Shown here one piece after another: positions 42,733 through 54,047 of a stretch of DNA of 56,000 nucleotides. Each line of letters begins with the position of its first letter. The first letter of the stretch is position 1. The notes under the pieces are model-generated. The model worked only from the letters and a program-made list of their open reading frames with translations, was not told the origin of the DNA and did no database searches. A program made the translations under genes and the position numbers. Origin of the DNA: Adiantum capillus-veneris (Eukaryota > Streptophyta > Polypodiopsida > Polypodiales > Pteridaceae); the NCBI GenBank assembly GCA_014529385.2, contig CM043956.1, positions 60,773,120-60,829,119 of the forward strand, in the 5' to 3' direction.

Positions 42733-44471
42733 TAGTAGTCTCCTAGTCCACTACCATTAGCCAAGTTCCAATCCTACACAACCAATCCAATGCAAACACA
42801 CTTAATGCAAGACTCAAACAATGCAATTTGTCCTTGTTTTGACTCTTTCCATTTATTTACAGACTAATATTTAATTTTGAGCTTAGATTCTACATACCAT
42901 GAAATCTCAGCGCACACTTTCCATTAGTCCAAAATTAAGTGTGCACTTAGCTAACCAAAGTAGGCCCGAATTGTATTGAATGACGACTTTTGCATCCTTT
43001 TTGTAGAAGGATGTATAGTGCTCAAGAATCTAAACTAAAGTGTTGTTGATTGGTTCATAGTGATCCATTTTTTAATATCAATTTGTATATTTTCAACTTT
43101 TTACTTTCCCAATAAGTTACGTTTATGTGTATATACCCCTCGTGTTAACGTTCATCCTAATTGGATCTTTTCTAAAGCTTGTTTACATCACTTTAATATA
43201 TGTTAGTGATATTCAATGCAAATTTGGCTACCTTGATTTAATTTTTGGATAATTTAAGGATTATTTCATAATTTTGTGAAATGGATTGTACTGTTGATCT
43301 ACTGAAGTCCTTATGAGCAAGAGTTTTGATTTCTTAGGTACATTATGTTGTGGACCACACAAATAGTTTAATTTTGATTTTAGATGTTGGCATACAAGTA
43401 AGATTCTCGATTCAAACACCAATGTTTATTTACAATAAAATTGGGAAGAGAAAGGAGGATTGTGACAATACCACCAAGTACTTGTGATTCATAGGATTTA
43501 TACAAAAAACAATATTGATTTGCTAAAGAATGGTGTATTCCAAGCTTTATACATGCATTCCAAGCTTAATACATGCCGATTAACAGTAACATGTACAAAC
43601 TAACAAGTGCTAGCTCTAGCAGCAAATGAGCGTTGATTAATAGTACTAATTTAGTAGTGATATCTTTGTTCAAATCCCTCCACATCTTTGATGAACCGGT
43701 TGAACTAAAGAAGTCAAGAGCAAGAAAAGAACACTTAATTGAAGATTGGAAAACCTTTGACATGAGACCTCCCTTATTCTATGAACAACCAACAATGTGA
43801 ATGAGCTACGATGTTCCTTTCAAGTGTAGTCTGTCACATGGGCATTCGCTTCGCAACAAGTTGGCAATAAGTTACGATTTTTTTAGTCCTCATGTGGAAT
43901 TTCGTGAAAAAAATTGCACACTTGTTGCACATAGGTTGAATGCCGGCTCCAGGCCTTGGGGGGTGGAGTGCTCTTGCAACTGCAAAAAACGACAACGCAA
44001 AACGAAGGCGCGCAACAACAATCCACACTCAACTCTGGCATCGCCTGCTTCATTCCCCGCCACAAAAAAAAGAACTCCTTTTCAATAAAAACTCCTATGA
44101 TTGGGGGATGTTTTAAATGCTGAAATGGCTCCATGTGAACCAATGGCTGGGATGGAAATATGTTGCCAACCCGATGCCCATGTGAACAAGCTCTGAATGG
44201 TCCCTTGTGTGACTACAACCAGCTGTGGTCCACAGGCGCCCATCCAAAAAAGCTGGATGGGCGGGCAACGTCTGAACCCAATGTGCGCACGCCCGCACCT
44301 GCCCCACTCTCTTCCACCGCCCCGTCTGAACCCAGCCATAGATTCGTGGCACAGTAAATCTTCATCTTGTTGCGCTCTCTCTCTGTAGTAGCAAGGGGTT
44401 TTAAATCGAAGTGCGCATCAACAGTTTGGTATTGCCCACAGTTGTTTGATCTTGTCGGTAAGAAAATTTTG

Positions 44472-44511
<40 letters not shown>

Positions 44512-45554
44512 TGGGGTCTCGATTCTTCAGACACTCAGATGAATAGCCACTTAGGTTGTTATAACGTGAGATTAAACAGGGAATGGTGGAAGCTGTTGAA
44601 TCTAGAAGAGTTGTCGCATGTAAGAATCTGATTTACAGCCATAAAAGTGGTCTCTTCATAGTGGAAATAAACAAGTTTCTTATTTCATTTGAAGGATTGT
44701 TATCTCCGTGAGTGACTGTTTTGCTGCTTGTTACAAGTGTGAATCTTTGAAAAGAAGGTTACTAGGCAAAATGACAGCATCCAAGAGGCTTCAAAAGGTC
44801 AGGGGCATATGACTTGCCACTTTGCCAGAGGTCATTGGAGTAGTAAAATGAGGCAAAAAGCATTGCACCTCAGTTCAAAGCTTCTTTGCCACAAAATATT
44901 GCATATAAACACTTAAAGAAATAGACTAATGTACATGCGGTCCGATTTTCAGTATCCAACACTTATAAGTAAAGTTGCAAGATTTGAAAGTTCCATATTT
45001 ACGAAGTCTCAACTTGTCATGTGTCATGATTGATACAAAGAACCTTCCCTCGATGAATTATATCCACCCATATTTTCAAGAAAATTTTATCTTACTTCCC
45101 TTGGCACTTTATATATCCACCCTATGATACATGAAGGCTATCCATTTTGTAAAAATACCTAAGAGAGAGAGTTCACAATTTTTTGTAAGCTTTGCTTGGC
45201 ATGTTCGATCAATAAATGCTTTCCTTTAAAAGTGAATCTGGGCTTATCTTGGATTCATCTAGGTATAGTTTTCAATTGTGTAGCGGATATGCAAACTTTA
45301 CACTTGTGAAGTTTTTGTCTGGAGCTATGACGAGTTCATAGTGTGTTAATTCTTTCTATCTTCTTCGGTGCTATGCCTTATCAACTACCTTATTTTTGTG
45401 CTAATTTTTTTATCTAATGCTTCTTCTAGTGTTCGGCTTAGTTATGGCCGAGTTTGCCCTGCATCTCTAGAGTTATGAGAGAAACTCAGTATTTTGATCT
45501 TTGGATTGCTCGTGTGTGTGTGTTTGTGTGTAATGTGCAGTGGAAATGAACGAT
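42733..45554. other. AT-rich sequence without recognisable genes
   Basis: No long or motif-bearing frame was found on either strand. A (CT)n run lies at 44477-44508, and a perfect 9-bp hairpin (GCCCATCCA, 7-base loop, TGGATGGGC) at 44238-44262. Short frames near 43.6-44.3 kb show no family signature. Confidence 0.55.
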
Positions 45555-45720
45555 GGTGTAAGCTCATGATGAGCGAACAGTGAGTGCTCAAGGTTCCTTT
45601 TACTTTACAGGAAGGGAGAGCCTTCCTTTCTTAGAGAGAGAGAATGTGCAATGACCAAAACAAGAGTGGAAATTGTGAGTGTAAAGTGCATGAGAGAGAG
45701 AAATGAAATGAAATGTTATA
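45555..45720 (+). repeat. Dispersed repeat, copy 1
   Basis: It contains GTGAGTGCTCAAGGTTCCTT, then AGAGCCTTCC and GAGAGAGAATGT. The reverse complement of 53445-53600 matches the same landmarks in the same order, so these are two copies in opposite orientation, about 160 bp each. The nature of the element is unknown; it may be an LTR or MITE piece. Confidence 0.6.
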
Positions 45721-45899
45721 TTAACATCTTCAAAAGGCCAAAGTGACCTATGAGACCAGAAAGTTACAATATGGTGGATCTGATACAAAGTCAAAGTCAG
45801 AGTAACAAGATGACAACAATGACAAAAATGAAATGACAAATGTCACAATAAAATACTATGGAATCCTAAACTACTAGGTGTGAACTAAGTAGCTAGCTA

Positions 45900-48362
45900 G
45901 CTGGGATAGCTAGATCACAAGAGATCCAGCATCGGTCGTTGGCGGATCTCATCAATCTCCTCCATGGTCAGTAGTCTGACCGAGCGTCGTGCATGTCGAG
46001 CCAAAGTGATCCGAATCCTCTGATGTAGCCTCCGTCGATGCTGTGTAGTCCTCCGCAGTCATGGGCGTCTGGATCTTCCCAGCTCAGTCGCTCGGTCGAT
46101 CAATGTGCCTCTGGTGTGAGACGACGAGCTCTGCTGTGGTAGTAACTCCTCCGGGTTTCCAGTGGTGGCAGCTCTAAAGAAATATGTGATCTGTCTCTGG
46201 GACTGGCTAGCCTCTCCTCTCATCAGGCTCTCTCTGTGTCTGTGTGGCTCGAGCAAAAACAGACCCAAGCATCTCTGATCCTCGTACTGCATGACTCTGG
46301 AGAATGGTCCAAAGCCCTCTCTGAACAAGAAATGGAAGCGGCCTCGTATCTCGTAGTAGACGGGGCAGTGGCATGTGTAGTGCAACTCTGTCTCAGGCTC
46401 GATGTCACACAGGGGGCATGTCCTAGCCTCTGCTGGTACTCCGCTGTATCTCCTAGTCTCGATCCGTAGCTGGTGTGAAGATGTACGTATCTGGCCGATA
46501 GCACATCGTATCCCATGAGACAAGTGGGTGTCCAATGTATCTGGGCCTCGTCACAAAACCATGAACCGTAAGCTCGAGGAGATGCTCTCTGTAGAAAGCC
46601 ATCTTCGTGCCCAGCTCCTGTGCTGGCTGTATCCATGTCCTCCTGGTGTCTAGCTGAGTCAAGTCCTGGCGGATGAGCCTGGTGATCTGGGACCGTGTAA
46701 GAGTCAGAGAGGGTGCATCCAGTGAGTACTGGAAGGGAGGCAATCTGTCTATGCTGAACCCATGTGCCTGAAACCATGATGTCATCTCCCCATACCAGCA
46801 TGCTGTATCTCCCTGCATGGCTAACTGTCGAGAGGACTCAAGTGCAAGGCGTGCATATCTGTATCTGGGAAGTTCCCACATGTGGTGTATGAAGGAGACC
46901 GATCTGGTGAGCGCCTCAACCACTAGTGGGGGGGCAGCTAGCTCTGCTCGAACAATAGCACGTGGTACCGAGGCCTTGGCTCTAATGAGCCGCGAGATCA
47001 TAGAGACCAGAGGCTTCTCCATGTCCCCCCATCCATCACTACGGCCTGTCCTCCCGTGATTATCTAATGAAGGTCCCCAAATCTCAGCTCCATAAAGCAA
47101 TGTAGAAGCCACCAGAGTGTCAAAGAGCCAGAGCTTCGTCCGAGGCTCTTGAAACTGAACCTTTCCAATCTATGATCCTTTCCAATCTCCTCCATGATCC
47201 TTTCCAATCTAGGATCATGGAGTTGTTTTTGTCTTCTCCTCCATGATCCTTTCCAATCTATCCAATGCTGCATGGGCTCTGGTCAGTCTAGTCTCTGCTG
47301 CCCTCCTCAATGAAAATGCTGGCCCACTAAAAACCACTCTGAGGTAAGTGTACGCCTTTGTATATTCCACAGTCTCCTGCCGTATGTGAATGCTGGCGCT
47401 GACCTCCTGATCCACTGTGCGGTGGTATTAAATACCATGACCTTGGTTTTACCAAGGTTGACGGACAAACCACTTTCTTGAGCAAACCTATTCAAAGCAT
47501 CCAAGTGACGTTGCATCCCCTCCGGAGAGTCGGAGATCAACACAATATCATCAGCATATAACAATAATGGAATCCATGTCCCTGCCAGCTGTGCACCTCT
47601 ATCACCCTCTCTCTCAATGTAGTCAGAAACCTCATCCACATACATACCAAATAGAGTAGGAGAGAGCGGGCAGCCTTGCTTCACTCCAATACTGGAGTGA
47701 ATCGGTGTGGATAGACCCTCTGAGGTGCGTACCTGCCCCACTACTGACCTGTATAATGCCATGACCCCCCAAATGAGCTATGTGGGTACTCCCATCTGCT
47801 GTTATCTGCGCATCAATCTAGCTCTAGGCACTGTGTCAAATGCTTTGCGGAAATCCACAAAGCTACAATAGATCTGTCTCCCACGCGATCTACCCTCCTC
47901 AATGATGGCTCTGAGTGTCAAGATATGGTCAAAAGTAGAAAAACCCCTCCTGAACCCTGCCTGCCCGGTTGCGCGTATCCCCTCCCTCTCTGCCCATCTA
48001 CTCAGCTATGCTGCTCAAGAATAGATGCGTACAACCGTGCCAATGTGTGTCCAATCATGATAGTGTGATAATTCCCAGGCTCCATAGGGTCTCCCGACTT
48101 GAAGATAGGTACAATAGTAGATAGGCTCCAAGTATTCGGCAAGCCCTCACACATGGCACGGTTAAACATCACTGCTAGAAGCTCTGCTAGTAGATCTCTG
48201 GCATGCGTGAAATGCTAAGCCACTAAACCATCATGATCGTAGGCTCTCCCAGTCCTCATCCTGTCAATGGCCTTCCTCACCATCTCCGCGGTGAAAAAAG
48301 CACACGTGTGTGGGCATGGATCGGGAGGGGCGGGAAGGGGGAGCTGCTCAGGAACCGTATAC
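45900..48362 (-). pseudogene. LINE reverse transcriptase and C-terminal domain
   Basis: The minus strand carries the downstream half of a LINE ORF2. Order: CPHTCAFFTAEMVRKAIDRM at 48290, QAGFRRGFSTFDHILTLRAI, IYCSFVDFRKAFDTVPRARL (catalytic Asp intact), SIGVKQGCPLSPTLFGMYVD, LLLYADDIVLISDS (catalytic pair intact), GLSVNLGKTKVMVFN, TLLYGAEIWGPS and finally CPLCDIEPETELHYTCHC, the C-terminal zinc motif near 46420. Frames change near 46500, 47110-47300 and 47770-48210. The ATGs are arbitrary. The region 45721-45899 is probably its 3' untranslated end. Confidence 0.87.
47155..47265. repeat. Local duplication of a 16-base word inside the LINE
   Basis: TGATCCTTTCCAATCT occurs at 47173, 47195 and 47244, with a partial copy at about 47160. 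The duplication disrupts the RT reading frame. Confidence 0.85.
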
Positions 48363-49094
48363 CATAGAAACAGGGGACGGGGGGACGCGACCCATTTATG
48401 CGGGGATGGGATGGGGGACACCGGGACAGAGACAGGGACGCCTTTTTGGGACGTGGGGACGTCCCTCACAGGGGACGGGTGGCGGGACGGGTCCCGGGAC
48501 GCGGGTCCCCGGTGACATCGCCGGATGGGACGCGGGCAGGGGGCGGGTTGCTTAAGAGCACCCAAGCCTCAAGGCTCATACCCAAGCCTCAAGGCCACTT
48601 CCTTGAAGTTCCCATTGCCCAAGCCTTGCAAGACTCAAGTGCCAAGAGCCAAGTTTGAAGTTGCCCTCCGACTCTCCGGCTCCGCCCTTGAGTGACAAGT
48701 CTCTTGACTCTCGAGTCTCTTTCTCCTCTCTCTCCCTCTCCCATCTCCCCTCCTCTCCAAGTCGAAGGCTTGAGCCTTGAAGCCTACCCCTCTTTCCTTC
48801 TCTTCAAAGATTTCTCTAATATCTATGTACATCATTATGTTTTGCCCTTTGGCCAGGATGATTGATGCTTGATCACCACACCAATGGTGTACCGTGTCGC
48901 GCATGCCGCACGCCCTTTGTTATATTTTGGTATTATGTAATATGAGTGCAAAACACACTTTTTCTTTGCAATCTTGTGCTCTTAGTGTTCACTGTTGTCT
49001 CAATATTAAATTTGCAAAGAACTAGTGTTTTTTAAAGCGCGTCCCCTGTCGCGTCCCCCGTCCCCGTCCTCGTCCCCGTCCCCATGTGACTATG
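48363..49094. mobile_element. hAT-like non-autonomous DNA element in the LINE
   Basis: The terminal inverted repeats are CATAGAAACAGGGGACGG at the left and CCGTCCCCATGTGACTATG at the right, with a further inner match GGGGGGACGCGAC/GTCGCGTCCCCC. The flanks CCGTATAC (48355-48362) and CTGTGTAC (49095-49102) agree at six of eight bases, fitting an aged 8-bp hAT target duplication. Treating them as one site makes the LINE frame continuous across it. The second LINE copy at 54700 has the uninterrupted site. The interior has GGGACG-rich ends and no transposase. Confidence 0.78.
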
Positions 49095-49165
49095 CTGTGT
49101 ACAGAGATGATGCGTACTGGCCCTAGTCCTCTATAGAAGTGACAGTACGCCGCCCCCCCTACTCG
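49095..49165 (-). pseudogene. LINE segment upstream of the hAT-like insertion
   Basis: The minus strand is the continuation of the LINE reading frame interrupted at 48362, matching the wording around 54700 in the other copy (SLYTV). Near 49165-49195 poly-C and poly-A runs mark the change to the plus-strand LINE part. Confidence 0.65.
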
Positions 49166-49505
49166 TGGCTGGGGACAGCGCCCCCCCCCCCGAAAAAAAA
49201 AACCCGCAGGTGCATTACAGGGCAGATAGCGCGCAGTCACATCTGAAATTTTTTGAAATTTTTCGGACCTGCAAATTTACTCAGACCTGTAGAATTAGAA
49301 AACACAGAAGTTACATTTACATTTTCCACGAGTTGCAGACCTGCAGGGAAATTTCAGAATGTCAGAATTACATAAATTTCAGCATTGACAGAAATTTGCA
49401 GAAAAGGAAAATCTCAAAAAAAATGTACGATTGATATGGGGACAGGGATGTATGTGTGATGTGGACATAGTGGGTTGACTTGGCAGAAGTGCAGCTGTAT
49501 TTTTG

Positions 49506-50446
49506 ATGGAGGTCATGACTGCTTCGCCGGTATGTAAGCCCCATCCGAAGGCAACCTTTGTGCTTACAAACAAGCGGATTACACAAATGGAGAGGGAGAT
49601 GAAAGACTGGAAAGCAGATATGGAGGGATGGTGGAAAGAAAAGGCCAACCTTCTTCAAATGTTTCTCAACGAAGGCGCGCAGTGGAAGAGAGAGAAAGAA
49701 GACCTGCACGCAGAGCTACAAGCACTTAAGGCGGGCTCCAAAGCACTTAAAGAAGAGGTCTCAGCTCTCAAGCTAGAACTTGCTGATAGAGCGAGCAGTG
49801 GACTAGAGGAGGGGGAATTCCAGCCTTCGGTAGTAGAGGAAATCAAGCTCACCAAAGAGCAGGTACGGATGATCAAAGAGGAGGAGAAACAAAAGATGGT
49901 AAAGACGTCTTCGTGGATGGATGTGATCACGAAGACACAAAAGAAGGCGGATGAGGCCGAGAAGTGGATAGAAGTCGCTAAGAAAGGCAAAGGGAAAGAA
50001 ACCACATCTGTCCCCACTCCTACAATCATCAACATGACTCTAGAAGAAGAACAACGAAGGAAAACTAGAGCTTTGCATATAAGAGTAACCGGTCTAAAAG
50101 ACCGAGATGAGGTGGAAGGGGAAGTTGAAGAACTCTCCGCATGATGGGTAGTGAGGCTACTCATACAAAGGCATGGAGGGTGGGGAAGAAGACACAAGGC
50201 AATGGGGAGAATTCAAAAGGGAGAGCTCTAATCATCCGTTTCCCATCCATGGAGGCAAAGAAGGACTTCTTGAAGAAGCGTCCTACACTAAAGAAAACGG
50301 GCATATTCCTTGGAGATGACCTCACTCTCACACAGCTTGCGCATATGAGAGAGGTAATGCCAGAGATTCAAGCGGCAAGGGAGAAGGGAAAGACGGCCTT
50401 CTACAGAGATGGCCGGGTTGTGATTGTAGAGCGGCGCTCCACATGA
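49506..50446 (+). pseudogene. LINE ORF1 with coiled coil and RNA-binding-like part
   Basis: The frame from the ATG at 49506 encodes a Glu/Lys-rich coiled-coil region (MKDWKADMEGWWKEKANLLQ and LHAELQALKAGSKALKEEVS) and then a basic segment. It stops at 50144. A second frame from 50141 carries RALIIRFPSMEAKKDFLKKR, an RRM-like strand pattern, and the end GKTAFYRDGRVVIVERRST. The layout coiled coil, RRM-like, C-terminal domain is that of L1-type ORF1 proteins, which package LINE RNA. The ATGA overlap at 50141-50144 is more likely a frameshift within one gene than two genes. Confidence 0.7.
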
Positions 50447-50449
50447 CGG

Positions 50450-51175
50450 TGCGAGACCCATGGGACCACCCTCAAAGTTGCTACGTGGAATTGTAATGGA
50501 TCTATGCGACTTGATGTGGGCGCCTTTGAGGATAGTTTCAGGGGAAGAGACATTGTCTTCTACTCTGAGACACATCAGGCCCCTGGGCAGTCTATGCCTC
50601 ACATTAGTGGATATAGATGGGAAACTGCCTATAGACAGGAGACACGATCAGAGCGCAGAGGGTGAGGATCAGGAGGAGTGGCAGTGTTATTCAGGGAGGA
50701 GTTGTAGCCATTGATACATATAGCCCGCAAAGATGAGCAAGCTAGGTACATGTGGGTGAGACTGAGAGCAGAGACAGACATATATCTTTACATTGCTATT
50801 TGCTACTTTCCCCCGAGCACGTCAGTGTATGCACCACCCAGAGGACAGTCCCCTTTCTCTATTTTGGATGATGACATATGGGAGTTCTCTAGAGATGGTG
50901 ACATCATCATTCTAGGGGATTTCAATGCTAGGACTGCCCATCATCAGACAATATTTTATGATACTTCAGAGGAGATGTTGAGAGAGTTGGATGCTGCAGA
51001 GACAGGCCTATCGAGACTATCACAGGATGGAGAACACACTGAGTATGGACGACACTTGATAGACATAGGGATTGCACATGGATTGGCCATCTTGAATGGC
51101 CTACAGAGATTTCCCTCTTCTCTTTTCAGTTTAGTGTAGCACACAGGCTATGGACAGCAGCCCCTACTCGCTACA
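50450..51175 (+). pseudogene. LINE APE-type endonuclease, 5' part
   Basis: The plus strand after ORF1 has TLKVATWNCNGSM (motif with the catalytic Asn), IVFYSETHQAPGQ (catalytic Glu) and, after frame changes, YLYIAICYFPPSTSVYAPPR and DIIILGDFNARTAHHQ (catalytic Asp and Asn). The frame stops at 51139 and similarity fades at a (CA)n array from 51178. No RT follows on this strand; the RT lies on the opposite strand at 45900-48362. Confidence 0.8.
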
Positions 51176-51177
51176 CC

Positions 51178-51250
<73 letters not shown>
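51178..51250. repeat. (CA)n-(GA)n microsatellite
   Basis: CA array of about 29 units passing into a short GA run. Confidence 0.96.
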
Positions 51251-51251
<1 letters not shown>

Positions 51252-51895
51252 CGACACCAGATGGGGTCCCAAACCCCCCTCCAAAGGCCCCCCTCTCTAT
51301 TGCTAGAGATGTATTTGCTTTAAAGTTTAGATTGCACAAGGTCTAGTACAATGCTTCTAGATGTTGTGGTACTTGACGACGAAAGTCGACGACAAAGACT
51401 GAGGGCTGAATTCTGCAATTGTGCCGACGACGACGATGGTGACAACGAGGCTATGCAAAAAGGCTGGTGGCTGAAATCTAAAAACGTGGACTGAACCTGA
51501 GGATTTGGTACGGGAATGGTGAGGTACCGCGAAGCTGAGGGTTGGTTTGCTGATGCAAAATGCTAAGGGGGGACTGATCTGAAAACGCTGGTTCCTGCTT
51601 CTTGAGAGTACCGCCGGTCTGCTAGTGCTCCTGCTCCCTTCTGGGTCTTCTGCTCTTAGTACCCAATGGGCTTCTTATATAGCTGCCAAAGGCTGGGTCC
51701 AGCAGCCCCCAATTCAGCCCCATGATTGGTAATTATAAAGTCACTTATTAATAAAAAGTGCCTACTAAGAGGTGGTTCACATGCTGTTAGGAATTGGGTT
51801 CCTATGCGGTGAAAATGCTCATGGTACAAGCTCACAAAAGTACCAGAACACTTCCTAGGCTATCTAAACCCTTAAAGTAGGTACAACTTGTCCAC
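51251..51895. other. Non-coding sequence, possibly LTR-derived
   Basis: No reading frame was recognised. A stretch near 51390-51440 (GACGACGACGATGG, CTGAGGGCTGAA) matches the reverse complement of 53265-53320, so it may be part of a repeat present twice in opposite orientation. Confidence 0.4.
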
Positions 51896-51903
51896 ATGCA
51901 CAT

Positions 51904-52241
51904 CAACATAACCGTGAAACGCGTTTCAGCAGGCCTGAACCCGTGAAACGATCGAAACGTTTCATCTGCAGGGGGAAACGCCTGGAGTGAAACGCCAAAA
52001 AAAGAAACTCCCTTTAGAGAATTTGGCCATTAAAAAGTTATTTATTTATTATGTATATGCTATTTTAAGGTTAACATAGCATGTGTCTACTCACTGCACT
52101 GTGAACACCTATTTTGTCTATACATAACTCTATATATACACAAAATTGGCGTTTTGATGAGACGTGAGGCCTTGGCCTAGGGTGAAACGTTTTGGGGTGA
52201 AACGCCACGTTTCGGGTCTAAAACGTTTTGCGGTTACGTTG
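51904..52241. mobile_element. hAT-type MITE, 338 bp, with perfect 8-bp target duplication
   Basis: ATGCACAT flanks the element exactly on both sides (51896-51903 and 52242-52249). The ends CAACATAACCGTGAAACG and CGTTTTGCGGTTACGTTG are inverted repeats with few mismatches. Inside, GAAACG and CGTTTC words recur more than ten times close to both ends, as subterminal repeats where a transposase could bind. There is no coding sequence. An 8-bp duplication is characteristic of the hAT superfamily. Confidence 0.88.
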
Positions 52242-52249
52242 ATGCACAT

Positions 52250-53621
52250 AGGGTTAGATGTGCACGTGACACTGTGGTATGGGAGCATATGTTAGTGCCT
52301 AGTTCTACACCCACTATTGGGCATTGGCGATGTTAGTGGATTTGTTCTAGTATCTAGTCAACTATATGCATCATGGAGCTGATGGTTATATCGTCTTGTG
52401 GATGACTACCATGAGTCTATATTTTGTACTTTCCTTTTCATAGTATTTAGTCAATACTATGCATGTCACGTGACACGTCCAACCCTACGTGTCCGTGGAC
52501 AAGCTACAGTACGATCAGGGTTCAATCAATCCAGTCAGTTTAGATTAGAAGTGATGTGGCACTTTTGTGAGTCTATTTGTAGACCGTGCATGCCCAGTCA
52601 CTTAAGTGTAGAAGCATGTCCTCTGGTTGCACACATCATGATCATAAGCATTCCCATCAGAATCCATCAGAATCCTTCAGGGGAAATTTCCAGTGCATTT
52701 AGCCTATTTTACCTATTTTTGACATTTTTCACTTATTATTTTTAAGTGACTTTCCAACAAAAGTAGGTAGGGCAATTTTGCTAAGTTTGTATATAAGCAA
52801 ACTAGAGCTAGCACTATTTGGCAAAAGAGGCAACAGGAGCCAAGCTGAGCAGGCAACTTCTCACAAGAACCTTGGTGGACTTTCCCCTCCAAGGAGCAGA
52901 TTCCCTCACCTAGCGTTTTTGCACAGCATCCCCAGCCTGGCGTTTTTGCATCAGACTTGCATCGCCAATAGTACCCAGCACCTAGCGTTTTTGCAAGGAC
53001 CACAACTGCTAGCGTTTTTGATCATCAGATACCCTAGCGTTTTTGGTTTTCAGCAGCAGATAAAGACCGGCAATTTTCACTTAAAGTGTAGCAGATTCAG
53101 CCCGGAAAGACCATCAGTTTTCAGCCTTTAGGAACCTCTGTTTTCAGCCCAAACCTCCAGAATTTCAGCGACAAAGACCCACAGAAACAGCCCCAAAAAT
53201 CAGCGTTTTTGGACCCGCAACAGATTTCAGCCCAGAGCGTTTTTGGACAGCAGATAAAAGATTGCAGATTTTCAGCCCTTAGGTCGGTCTCGTCGTCCCC
53301 GTCGTCATCGTTGACATACCCTAGACTTGCATCAGTCTCATGCATACCGTTTGTACCAGATTGTGCAATCATTAAGTAGACCACTCTCGTCGACAAGAGT
53401 GGGGCCTTCGGAGAGGATTTTACAACGTTTCTGGTGTCGTATCTCTCTTCTCTCTCTCTCTCAGTCTCATACACTTGCACTCACAGTGTCCATTCACTTT
53501 GTTGTGATCATAACATTCTCTCATGGAAGGCTCTACCTTCCATAAGAACAAAAGGAACCTTGAGCACAGTTCGGAGCACTCATCTTGAGCAAAGCGCAAA
53601 CATTCATTCCACTGCACCTAA
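52250..53621. repeat. Segment between direct repeats, with TAGCGTTTTTG motifs
   Basis: The stretch GATGGTTATATC(G/A)TCTTGTGG and its surroundings at 52366-52411 recur at 53622-53668, bracketing about 1.2 kb. Between 52905 and 53240 the word AGCGTTTTTG (with small variants) occurs seven times at irregular spacing. No reading frame was recognised. It may be an LTR or other insertion with its flank duplicated. Confidence 0.5.
53445..53600 (-). repeat. Dispersed repeat, copy 2
   Basis: The reverse complement of 45555-45720 can be followed here through AAGGAACCTTGAGCAC, GGAAGGCTCT and ACATTCTCTC. Confidence 0.6.
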
Positions 53622-53956
53622 CAATGCATGATGCAGTTGATGGTTATATCATCTTGTGGATGACTACCTTGTGTTCACTAGGCTTAAAAGGTGAATTTAG
53701 GATTATCTTAGAGAAGCCGACACAAGTACGCGTGTCTGAGTATCACAAAGATGAACAACCTTTGACTCGTATGCCACACCATCCTTCAAAGATTGAATAG
53801 GTCCTCTAAGCTCTCCTAAGGAAGTAGGAGCAAACGCTTCAGCATTGTGCCGAGAAAGAAATCTTACGAGTGTGTAACAAACTTGGACACTCCAAGCGAG
53901 AAATCAATAGCAACACACGAACAAAAACTTCATAATCACTGAACTTTTTTGTGTAA

Positions 53957-53957
<1 letters not shown>

Positions 53958-54042
<85 letters not shown>
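53958..54042. repeat. (GT)n-(GA)n microsatellite
   Basis: GT array of about 16 units passing into a GA array of about 27 units, at the downstream end of the chromodomain relic. Confidence 0.96.

Positions 54043-54047
<5 letters not shown>

Noticed and set aside
44082-44357. Overlapping frames on both strands near 44.2 kb as a small gene
   Set aside because: No motif, splice signal or codon pattern supports one strand over the other.
48267-48658. Gly/Arg/Asp-rich frames on plus
   Set aside because: They are produced by the GGGACG-rich end of the hAT-like element and the antisense of a LINE.
49655-50197. 180-codon Ser-rich frame on minus
   Set aside because: It is the antisense of the LINE ORF1 coiled coil.
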